Assembly (NCBI GenBank): GCA_000827325.1
Contig: KN832880.1
Location: forward strand, 34,975-73,427
Direction: 5' to 3'
DNA length: 38,453 bases
Source: Oidiodendron maius Zn
Taxonomy: Eukaryota > Ascomycota > Leotiomycetes > Myxotrichaceae
Under the pieces are notes generated by a model. It made no database searches and was not told the origin of the DNA. It saw only the letters and a program-made list of their open reading frames with translations. Below are positions 10,461 to 17,997 of this stretch, piece by piece. Numbering within the stretch: position 1 is the stretch's first letter; every line of letters starts with the position of its first letter. A program made the position numbers and the translations under genes.

Positions 10461-10770
10461 CGAAGTACGGTGTCAAAAGTCTTGAACCACGCTACAATGT
10501 TAGAGGTTAGAGTTAGGTTTCGCGCTACCGCCCAGCTTAGCGGCGCGGTGTACATGGGATTTAGCGTTACCACCCAAACCCCTGAATGCCTCTAAAAATC
10601 CCAAGCGCATTTCCTTTTTGCATATTGTGTTTATGTGTACACTATCAGGGGTTTGGGCGGTAACGCTAAACCCCATGTACACCGCGCCGCTAAAGCTGGG
10701 CGGTAGCGCTAAACTTAACTCTAACCTCTTAACACTGTAGCGTGCTTAACACTTTTGACACCGTACTTCG
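10461..10770. mobile_element. Foldback MITE, 310 bp, with ~125-bp terminal inverted repeats
   Basis: The left arm (10461-10585) and right arm (10645-10770) are near-perfect reverse complements. Both start CGAAGTACGGTGTCAAAAGT and both carry the GTACATGGG and AACCCCTGA blocks. The loop is about 59 bp. The element is flanked by TA on both sides (10459-10460 and 10771-10772), and the outer GTACGAAGTAC is itself palindromic, so the exact end is uncertain by a few bases. It has no coding capacity, so it would need a transposase in trans. A TA target suggests Tc1/mariner, but TA is short and this is inference. The few arm mismatches are mainly A/G and C/T. Confidence 0.85.
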
Positions 10771-10772
10771 TA

Positions 10773-11170
10773 CCTCGTATAGCAGTTAGGATTTAGCCTA
10801 GCATATGATGCGGAATCATCCCGCATATAGGCCTAGGTCTCATTTCGATTTGCTACCCTGAAGATTTGCTGTGCCGCCGCAGAGCCTAACGATTACAGGA
10901 AGAGCCAGTGTTCAAGCACAAGCAAGGCAGTGGGCCTGGCTTCTTCGCCCCTTGTTGGCTTATGACTTAATCAGGTATAGTTAGACACTTGGCATACCTC
11001 CGTAGGTTTCTCACTTTTGTGTAAAGATGCTAGACACTAGTCGGAAGGCTATGAGAGTTATCTTATAAGCTGTCCAGCCTCTTCCAAACAAAACGATAAC
11101 CGCAGCTTCTCACCGACAAGAGCTCCGGCGATTTTCTCAGAAGCTGGCCTGTTCAAAAACCCCCTCAACC
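10773..11170. promoter_or_regulatory. 5' region of the HD-domain gene
   Basis: About 400 bp without a supported coding frame between the MITE and the ATG at 11171. A TATA-like TTATAAGC lies near 11062, followed by pyrimidine-rich sequence. These are ordinary fungal promoter features. The MITE sits about 400 bp upstream and could influence expression. Confidence 0.35.
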
Positions 11171-12070
11171 ATGAAACTTAAGCTCACTTGGATTGCTCAA
11201 GCGCTTTTGGCATTCTACGCTTGCCCATCCCTCTGCTTCCAGCATGTAATTCCCCGAAATATCAATCAGAAGCCAACACAGGTGATCGGTGGCGTCACGG
11301 TCATTGACACCCCTCTGTAAGTCGAGCCATGTAACTCAAAAGCACATCTTGAGGTTGCTCACTGATTCCTTCTTACCAGTGTACGTGCAGCCCAGGCTTA
11401 TGCGCGGCAAGTCAGCGCAAACTACCTCTATAACCATATCATTCGGACCTGGCTTTTTGGGGCATTAACTATCAGTCACAACACCACACTGCAAGAAACC
11501 GTTGATCTTGAGGTTCACGCTCTCGCTTCCATACTGCACGACCTCGGCCTCGTGCTTAACGGGACCTGGATTACTAAGGAACGCCGCTTCGAGGTCGACA
11601 GTGCCGAGACCGCTACCAGCTTCGTCGAAGACCAACTTACGTACAGAGATGAGGCCGCTGAATGGGACGCCCATCGGTTGCAGCTGCTGTTTGACTCGAT
11701 TCTACTGAGCTCGGAGCCAAAGTTCTCCTTGTACAAGCAGGCAACAGTGGCTGCAACGGTACAGGGTGTACTAGTTGATGTGGGAGAGGCGGCCTACGGA
11801 ATTACAAGTACGGAGTATGACAATGTTGAGGCGGCGTTCCCGAGACTGAACTTTATATCGGGTGTTAATCGGACACTCGTGGAGCTTTGTGCGACAAAGC
11901 CGAATACAACATACGGTTCGTGGCTACACATGCTATACTTTATATATACGATATAAAATTGATGCTGACGATAATGAGTTCTGCCAGATTCATGGCAACA
12001 AGCTTTTGGAGATGCTTTCGTGCCCGGCTACTCCGCGATTGGATATCGTCTTTTCGACGTTTTCCATTAG
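11171..12070 (+). CDS. Secreted HD-domain protein, cyanamide-hydratase-like, two introns
   Basis: Exons are 11171-11316, 11380-11915 and 11988-12070, giving 254 residues. The introns (63 and 72 nt) have GTAAGT..CAG and GTTCGT..CAG ends and a GCTGACG branch site in the second. Residues 1-22 form a hydrophobic signal peptide (LLAFYACPSLC), so the product is probably secreted or vacuolar. The rest matches fungal HD-domain proteins related to cyanamide hydratase (urea hydro-lyase). Landmarks are NHIIRTWLFG (about 67-76), the metal-binding HD in VHALASILHDLGL (about 97-109), RRFEVD, WDAHRLQLLFDSI, TSTEYDNVEAAFPRLNF, CATKPNTTY, and a C-terminal AFGDAFVPGYS. Members usually have His after the DSIxL segment; here it reads LLSSEP, so one metal ligand may be lost. 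Reading into intron 2 gives a premature stop at 11956, but splicing restores the conserved C-terminus, which supports the model. The true substrate is unknown. Confidence 0.85.
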
Positions 12071-12862
12071 GCATATTACCTCGAAAAGGTGATTCAATAA
12101 TTTCGAGGCTTCTGGCGGCTGCTTTCCATCTAGCTCATTTTCATTTAGCTACGTGTTACAAATTATGAGCTACGTAGTTAGTTACAATACTACTTATGTT
12201 TGATGAGGAAATACCAGAGATAGCAAGTCAAAGCAGGCGCATATTTTCTTAAAGCTAATCAATAATTCCTTATTATGGTTTGAAGGTTTTATCAATAGAA
12301 GACTATGCACAGTTCACAGTAATCACACCTCTGCAACAACGAAACAGCGTCACAAAACCTTCCACGGCCCAGTCTAGCAAAACAATGCCAACGCTTGGGC
12401 TAAATGCTACAACTCTAGCACAGCACAGCACATCATCCAATGTTTTTGTCTCCAGGAAAAATATACCCTGCAGTTGGTGGGTGTCTCAGACAGAATCCCT
12501 TAATCTTTCATACGTACACTCCTACACTTGCTCTGAACTCCCCTTGAGACCGGATAATGCTTTTGCTTCGTATACACATACATACATATATACATGGCGG
12601 TGAAGATGAAAACTCTTTATGTTCATCAATAATAGTACATATGCTATCAGTATCAATATTGACTTCTGCTGACCTTCCTCCAATCACCATCTGCCGTCCC
12701 TTGGCCCGACCTGCATTCATGTATGATAAAGTACACTATTAACCGAGCAGAATGTCTGGTAATTTTTTTGAGTAGCCAGTCAGATAGATTTTTAGTGAGA
12801 AACCGATACTGTGCTTAAATTCGTATTCTAAACAACCTCTATTTACAGAATCTTCTTAAGCA
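12071..12862. other. Intergenic region
   Basis: About 790 bp between two convergent genes, with balanced to AT-leaning composition. Several overlapping open frames of 60-107 codons exist on both strands, but none has a recognisable motif or splice structure. A TACATA-type short repeat lies near 12573-12597. It must contain both 3' UTRs. No further feature is supported. Confidence 0.4.
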
Positions 12863-13793
12863 TCAGATATTCATGCACCATTTCTCGTCCAGTCCTTCAA
12901 CATCCAGCGTTCTTAAGTTCAGCAGTACGCTATTATTTTCGCTGGGACTTTGCGCCTGGGCTGGAACTCCGCAAGTGCGGCAGAACATTACCTTTGTTAA
13001 GCCGTCCTTTGTTGTATACTCCCTGACATTCGTCTCATTCATTCTGAATTGAATGTCATTTTTCAGGGGAAGCACAAGGATGCCGTGAGAAAGGAGCGCG
13101 GAACCATTGCTCTGTGGCTTGACATCCTCCACAGACTTGACCTTTGCAGCATATGTCACTTCTCCGCAGTGGCAGCTGCCATTCACTATCTCCGTATCGT
13201 CTTCTTGCCCTGGTGGTAGCTCCCCAGTGTATGATTTAGGCTCGTACACGACCCCGAAGGCCTTCCCGCCGATTCTGAAAAGTGTTAATTAGCTCGTCGC
13301 CTGTGAAGGTGTTCTACATGTTACATACTTATTCCATTCTCTGCTATAAAGCTTTTCGGCTTCATCGAGTGCTCGCAGCTGCGTTGCATCAGCGTGTTAT
13401 GTGCAATATCTTCGGAACACATCTTAAATTCCTTACATTTACAGCCATAGGCCAGCCAGATCCCCGGGCCGAGACCTTCACATTCACACCGCACGTCTCA
13501 CAGAACTGTAATCCAAGTTAACATAACCACTCTCTTCATCAGCATAAGAGTGAGCGAGTGACCTCATGCGACCAGACTTTGGCGTCAAAGGTGTAGGATT
13601 TCAAATTCCCGTCATCCTTGAGAATGATGAAGTCGTCCTGGCTAGGTGGAGGGACCCAGAGCGCTCCTTTCTTCCTGCATATAGCACAGTTACATCTACG
13701 AGGCTGCCAGCCTGCCTCGAGGTTCTTGACTTGGAATTTGTAGGCTCCACAGAGACATCCTCCTTGAAAGGTAGCATCATTGTTGTCCTTCAT
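12863..13793 (-). CDS. Double GFA-domain (glutathione-dependent formaldehyde-activating/CENP-V type) protein, three introns
   Basis: Minus-strand exons are 13793-13563, 13505-13437, 13378-13329 and 13274-12863, coding 253 residues. The introns are 54-58 nt: GTCACT..TACAG (weak donor), GTAAGG..CGCAG with a GCTGATG branch, and GTATGT..TTCAG. All joins keep frame. The upstream ATG at 13826 would add 11 residues; the inner start fits the family's short N-terminus better. The first GFA domain has the full zinc set: GGCLCG, CNCAIC and FCETCG. The second begins GSCHCG and ends FCRTCG, but where CNCSxC is expected it reads SNGSALLS, so the central C-x-C-x-x-C is lost. GFA domains bind zinc and, in the founding enzyme, condense glutathione with formaldehyde; most fungal homologues are uncharacterised. 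Possible reasons for the damaged second domain are a real loss of function or an indel pair. Confidence 0.82.
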
Positions 13794-13971
13794 GATGATG
13801 ATATAGGAGTAGCAATTTGTTTTCAATTCGTAAAGGAATGGTCAAAGAGAGGCGGGGTTACTCCTATCATTGCTTGACCATAAGGGTCTTATCTACCTGG
13901 GGCCCAACCCCTGTATATAGACAAATCGTGCACAAATTGCTAATGTCTAGCACCAATCGGCGGTGCCGTCC
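13794..13971. promoter_or_regulatory. Upstream region of the GFA gene
   Basis: About 180 bp of spacer with a TATATAG-like element near 13913-13919 and CCAAT near 13953 (CACCAATCGG). It also flanks the Gag fragment to the right, so the promoter assignment is tentative. Confidence 0.3.
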
Positions 13972-14570
13972 CTAATCTGAGTCACCTACGTCAGACGGAC
14001 AGGATCCGTGAATTGCGTAGTATTCGTGGCGTCGCTCGTTTGCCTGCTGAAAGGTCTCACCGCATGCAGGGCACTCCGTTGTTGTGTGTATGGGACTAGT
14101 TCCAAGGGGCTTTCTCGGCCTTAACCTTGCACTGGGCTGCTCGGTGGCCAAACTGTCCACAAGTGTGGCACTTCCCGGTAGTGCCACCTCCGCTGTGGGA
14201 TCCTCTCCCACCTTTCCTGTATCCGCTCGTGCGTCGGGAGGCGTACATTGAACTATCGAGCCGGATGGATTCTGTGATGATTGCGTCGACGTCGCCATCC
14301 TCCGCATTGACAATGAGTCCTTCTCGGACATGCTGTTTCAGTCCTTTCGTGAACTGTGCAATCGCTGTGACGTCTGGTATCTGGAGCAGCGATGCGAGCT
14401 GTTTGAATTCAATGGCGTACAGCTGCACGGACGCCTTCTGGTAACAATTTGCGTATTTGCTAGCTGCTCGGGACTTGGCAGCAACTTCGGACAATACTTC
14501 GTACATGGCCGAAAGATTCATAATTCGGTGTCTGAGCGCAACCGTAGAAGCAAGGGTAGGATTTTGACGC
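13972..14570 (-). pseudogene. Ty3/gypsy-type Gag fragment with CCHC zinc knuckle
   Basis: The minus-strand frame from ATG 14519-14521 to a stop at 14096 gives 141 residues, and similarity continues upstream of the Met (TVALRHRIMNLSAMYEV). The core EFKQLASLLQIPDVT..FTKGLKQHVREGLI is typical retrotransposon Gag. It is followed by a Gly/Ser-rich basic linker and a perfect CX2CX4HX4C knuckle (CHTCGQFGHRAAQC, about 14123-14165), which binds nucleic acid. Just past the Gag stop, another minus-strand frame (ending 13972) carries a C2H2-like CPACGETF..RRHEYYAIH. It may be the shifted continuation or an unrelated join. No protease or reverse transcriptase follows, so this is a relic. It is not RIPped. 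Confidence 0.7.
14496..14549. repeat. Inverted repeat arm 1 in the Gag fragment
   Basis: This 54-bp arm is the reverse complement of 14678-14731 with essentially one mismatch. It covers the Gag MNLSAMYEV region. Confidence 0.85.
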
Positions 14571-14821
14571 TGCTTTACTATTTAGTATATTTAAAGTATG
14601 GTGTTGAGGCTTAGCTTCAAAAATGGGTTAAAGCGGGATATAAATCTATTGGCTACCACCCATGCAATACTAGAACTTTCTACGGTTGCGCTCAGACGCC
14701 GAATTATGAATCTTTCGGCCATGTACGAAGTAATAAACCGGTGTTCAGAGCAAGCTCCGATGTCAGTCAAGTCAGGGCTGACCCGCGGAAGAGACTAGCC
14801 AGTGCCGCGCACTGTCCAGGC
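14550..14821. other. Spacer holding the second inverted-repeat arm
   Basis: Between the Gag fragment and the helicase-like fragment. The plus strand at 14678-14740 repeats the Gag start in opposite orientation, after which the frame is lost. Nothing else recognised. Confidence 0.45.
14678..14731. repeat. Inverted repeat arm 2
   Basis: Reverse complement of 14496-14549, leaving a 128-bp loop. On plus it reads TVALRRRIMNLSAMYEV, i.e. a second, inverted copy of the same piece of gag. Confidence 0.85.
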
Positions 14822-15451
14822 TCAATTAGGAATTGTTATGATGCTGCTATTATAATTGATTCCTGACTCCTTAGATATTACAATTACCATTGAAAATGCC
14901 GCCTCCACCGCTCCGGCGGCGTAATGCTGAACTGAGCCCTCAAATACGTTCTCGAATATATGAACTGGGGTAAGGTAAATAACAAAACCGTTCCAGATGT
15001 AGATTCCACGCTCCGTTGAAGGACCATTTTGGACCTCAAGGCCAAGGAGCTCTGGTGCTCGAGGAACCTGGCCGCCTGCTGTATGTAGTCCGCCTAGAAG
15101 TATCTCCTCGAGACGCTCGACCTGTTGACAGTAAGAGAAGATAGCTTTCCAGTCCCACTGGCCTCGCTGAGATAGCCAATTGCGTCGGGTAGTACAAGCT
15201 TTTGCTGTCAGGTCAAGATAAGCATCGACCAGTTTATTATCAGGATAGTTCACGAAGGAAAAGCCGTATCGTGTGTTTGATAGGTCATCCTTTATACTAG
15301 CAAGCTCAATACTCGGATTAAGGTCAAATATCAGCTCCTCGCATAGTTCCTCGGCTTGAACGGTGAAGTATTCTGCTAGACAACGGAACTCCTTCATAGT
15401 GAGGTGGAATTCGTCCCTATAGAACACAGTCTCTCTTACTTTCAGAAACAA
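14822..15451 (-). pseudogene. Fragment resembling the N-terminal region of fungal RecQ/telomere-linked helicase genes
   Basis: A 209-codon minus-strand frame starts at ATG 15449-15451. The block of about residues 95-160 (a YCQQVERLEEILLG helix, then GGQVPRAPELLGLEVQNG, then RGIYIWNGFVIYLT) corresponds to a conserved stretch of large fungal proteins of the telomere-linked RecQ helicase type. In those proteins a GGQPxRxxELL..NT..G..RNIFxxxGMVxYVTxYHK motif lies ahead of the helicase domain. After residue about 163 the similarity disappears, so the frame is probably shifted or truncated, and no helicase motif is present. The family call is from memory of the motif, not a search. Such genes are often subtelomeric and often copied as fragments. 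Confidence 0.5.
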
Positions 15452-15868
15452 TTATTTCTCAAAAGCATACGATTAACTCTTATAAACTTTCGCGATTTTA
15501 ATCTATACCTTATAATCAACCTTAAACCTCAATATAAAATTAAATAACTACAAAATCTAGAACTAGCAACCCTGGTTCTACTACCCTTTAAGCCACCTGC
15601 ATCCCCCTAGCGTTATAGCAGCTCTAATAGTAGTCAACAGCAGATATACTAGTCTTAAGCAAAGTATATATCACCTACTAGCAGGTATAAGTATATATAT
15701 ACAGACCTAGCAAAGCAGCAGCGATAAGGGAGAAGGGAAGCTAGAGGATAATTATAAGTAGGCTGTATAATAGGTACCTATAGATAACCTATCAAGGATA
15801 ACTATCTATCTATTAGATACCTAATAGATACCTATTATTTCGGGTATATAACTATATATGATTTAATA
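15452..15868. other. AT-leaning intergenic region with short repeats
   Basis: No coding frame is supported. Around 15770-15840 there is a cluster of short related words (TAGGTACCTATAGATAACC, AGATACCTAATAGATACCTA). Composition falls from balanced to AT-rich here, marking the edge of the transposon block. Confidence 0.45.
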
Positions 15869-15876
15869 TAGTAATC

Positions 15877-15959
15877 GGCCAGCAAAAGTCGAACTCCCAC
15901 CTGTACGTGATGCTGGCTACGAACCTATAATTGCGATATTATCATAGAGCCAACGGGAG
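15877..15959 (+). ncRNA. Candidate HDV-like self-cleaving ribozyme at the 5' end of module X (best-preserved copy)
   Basis: 83 nt that fit the nested double-pseudoknot layout of HDV-like ribozymes. P1 is GGCCAGC (15877-15883) with GCTGGCT (15912-15918), seven pairs with a terminal G-U at the cleavage site as in HDV. P2 is CTCCC (15894-15898) with GGGAG (15955-15959). P3 is ACC (15899-15901) with GAT (15909-15911); the other copies read AGT there, so the ancestor was probably GGT, fully paired. L3 is seven nt, TGTACGT. P1.1 can form between GT (15903-15904) and AC (15919-15920). P4 is an AT-rich hairpin at about 15925-15947. J4/2 reads GCCAAC before GGGAG, as in the HDV GCGAAU-GGGAC segment, with C15950 in the place of the catalytic cytosine. 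Cleavage would be just before G15877. The J1/2 linker (10 nt) is longer than in HDV. No folding program was run. Confidence 0.6.
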
Positions 15960-16418
15960 ACCAGTGCATTCGATAGAGCTGGCGTGGGCGTCGCTGGTTA
16001 TACGACGGGGTTGCGCCTGTATAACGCTGGTAATAAGCTACCACCTAGAACAGAGGACTACTATCAAAATAGGTATAAAAACCATCCAATATATGACTAC
16101 CTATCTAGGGAATAGGCCTTCAATCACTATAACGGAGAATACTAGTAGAGGTAATATAGAACCGCTGCCTAATTATATAATAGAACACCTCTAGGGTATA
16201 TGAAAAATTTTCACCTAAAAGTATTGAGATTATAGGTATAACAATAGTTACTTGAAGGACCTACAAAACATCTATTAAAGCTCTTATTAACCAATAAACA
16301 CTTGGAGCTCTTATTAAGTAAAGAAATCTATATAAGGACTAAAGGGTTATAGTAATTATACTAGTCAATTAAAGGAATTCTAGAGGGATAATATAGGTAC
16401 TATAGCTTTAGCTTTATA
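15877..16418 (+). mobile_element. Module X, 5' part only (third copy, least RIPped)
   Basis: Matches the first ~540 bp of module X at 32245 and 37493 (minus), starting at exactly the same base. Many sites that are T or A in those copies are C or G here (for example TGGCGTGGGCGTCGCTGG), so this copy is close to the source sequence. Similarity ends at about 16418 in AGCTTTATA. The X 3' half and LINE part are absent. TAGTAATC precedes it (15869-15876) and recurs at 16541-16548, a candidate target duplication that would make a 664-bp unit. It contains an 87-codon open frame (15931-16194) with no recognisable domain. Confidence 0.75.
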
Positions 16419-17688
16419 TTATAAATATAGAATAAGGGTCTAAGGCTTAGTAGACAATAGTCTATATAGAGAACTCTTATAAGTAGCCTAGAAAGGGTTA
16501 TATAATATATATAGAATCATTGGAATCATTAGAATTAAGGTAGTAATCCAAATAATTCAGATAATCTAGGATAATAAAAGTTCTATATAAGTAGTATATA
16601 TTCCTTAGTAGATAGAAGCTTTATACTTAACTTAAATAAAGTATCTTATTTACTACTTTAGTAACTTATTGAATCTATATATTATTTCTTAACTTAATAG
16701 TATCTCTATCTTATTTAACTTATTTAATGATTTATCTAATACTAGATATAAGCTATTATTATACTTTAAATATCTAATCTAAAGTACTAATATATTATTA
16801 TTATTAAGAAGTTAATATATCTTCTATTAAAGAAGAAAGTTCTACTAGTAAGTAATAAATAGTTAAACTACTTATAAGATCCTTATATAAAGATATTAAA
16901 ATAAAGACTCTATAGACTTTCTTTAGAGAGAAATCTAAGCTTAAGGGTTTTCTAGTATAACTAAACTTATACTTAATATTCTATACTTAATGTTTTATCT
17001 CTTTAATTAAAAGAGTATTATATACTATTATTCTCTTTAAAAGGGAAGTATTAAACTAGATTAAAGGATTTATATAAGACTATCTTATTAATACTAGTCT
17101 ATAAGGATAAGTAATATCTAAAATAAAACCTAAGATATACTATATCTTTAGAAGCTTTAATAGATTCCTTAAGAAACTTAAGTATACCTTTAAAGACTTT
17201 AATAAAATTAAACAAGTAGTTTAAAGGATCTAATCTCTTAAATAGAAGGGATCTATAGCTATATATATAGTAGAACTTAATAGATATTCTATTAAGATAG
17301 AATAGAATAATATAATATTTAAGAATAAATACTATAAAGAGCTTAAAGAAGTTATAAAGGATAAACTATCTAGAACTAACTTCCTTAACTTATTTAAAGA
17401 ACTAATTAAAGATACTATATATATTAATAACTAATTTTATAAAAGAGTTAAAAAAAGGAAAGGATTTTATAATCTTATCTTTAAGAAATAATATAACTAT
17501 AGAAACTATTATAGTCTTTAACTAATAGAACTTAATACTACTAATAGAAAGGAACTATTACTCTAGAAATAATAAAACTATATAGAGAAGAAATTATATT
17601 TCAAATATAAAAAACTTAGTTATATAGTATATAACTATAAGTCTAAAGGAAATAGATAAAACTAACTTTATAAAGATAAGATTAATAT
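16419..17688 (+). pseudogene. RIP-degraded gypsy-type Gag of an older element (host of the nested insertions)
   Basis: With TAG/TAA read as mutated Gln/Trp codons, the plus strand gives a long Gag. It has an N-terminal variable region, then KLKGFL..LNLY, an F..KLKYTFKDFN segment, a QKGSIA.YI.ELNRY helix, ELKEVIKDKLSRTNF, and IYINNxFYKR..KRKGFYN, followed by an ELNTTN linker and a decayed knuckle region before NYKSKGNR. These follow the order of Retrotrans_gag domains in fungal Ty3/gypsy elements. The frame is cut at 17688 by gypsy element 1. Joined at the duplication, it continues in frame at 24074 for at least 40 codons. The element's own LTRs were not identified. Confidence 0.65.
17684..17688. 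repeat. Target-site duplication of gypsy element 1, left
   Basis: AATAT, repeated at 24069-24073. Confidence 0.85.
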
Positions 17689-17983
17689 TATAATAGCCTA
17701 GCTACTATAAGCTTTATAAAGGAAGGTAATAGCTAGTTAAGGTACTGTATTAATAAAGACAATTAAACTAAGAAGAGAAAAGTTCTCTAGATAAATACTT
17801 AACTATATAAATACTACTTAGTCTAGATTAAGTCTAGTACTAAGAGGATATAACGAATCGCTAGTGGCTGCTCTAGCCTACTAATCCTAATCTATTACAA
17901 ATCCTCCTTAACTACTATATCTAGATCCTAGCTGCTGCTAGTCTAGTAAAACTACTCTATCCTAGCCTAGTTAGGCTGTTATA
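17689..17983 (-). repeat. Gypsy element 1, 3' LTR
   Basis: 295 bp, TATAATAG..CTGTTATA on plus; direct repeat of 23774-24068. Confidence 0.93.
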
Positions 17984-17997
17984 CTACCCCCCCCTTC
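17984..17997 (-). other. Gypsy element 1 polypurine tract
   Basis: On minus, GAAGGGGGGGGTAG directly abuts the 3' LTR. Element 2 has the RIPped counterpart AAAGAGGGAAGTAG at 31277-31290. Confidence 0.85.

Noticed and set aside
10500-10682. 60-codon open frame
   Set aside because: Lies inside the MITE and crosses both arms; a product of the inverted repeat.
12280-12720. Overlapping small open frames on both strands (107, 70 and 61 codons)
   Set aside because: No motif, splice support or family resemblance; they overlap in conflicting frames within an intergenic region.
15877-15918. tRNA-like reading of the X 5' end (GTCGAACTCC resembles a B box)
   Set aside because: No A box, cloverleaf or proper T stem fits; the HDV-like layout explains the paired GCCAGC/GCTGGC and downstream strands better.
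15931-16194. 87-codon open frame in module X as a real gene
   Set aside because: The RIPped X copies cannot confirm it, it starts inside the candidate ribozyme, and no family is recognised.
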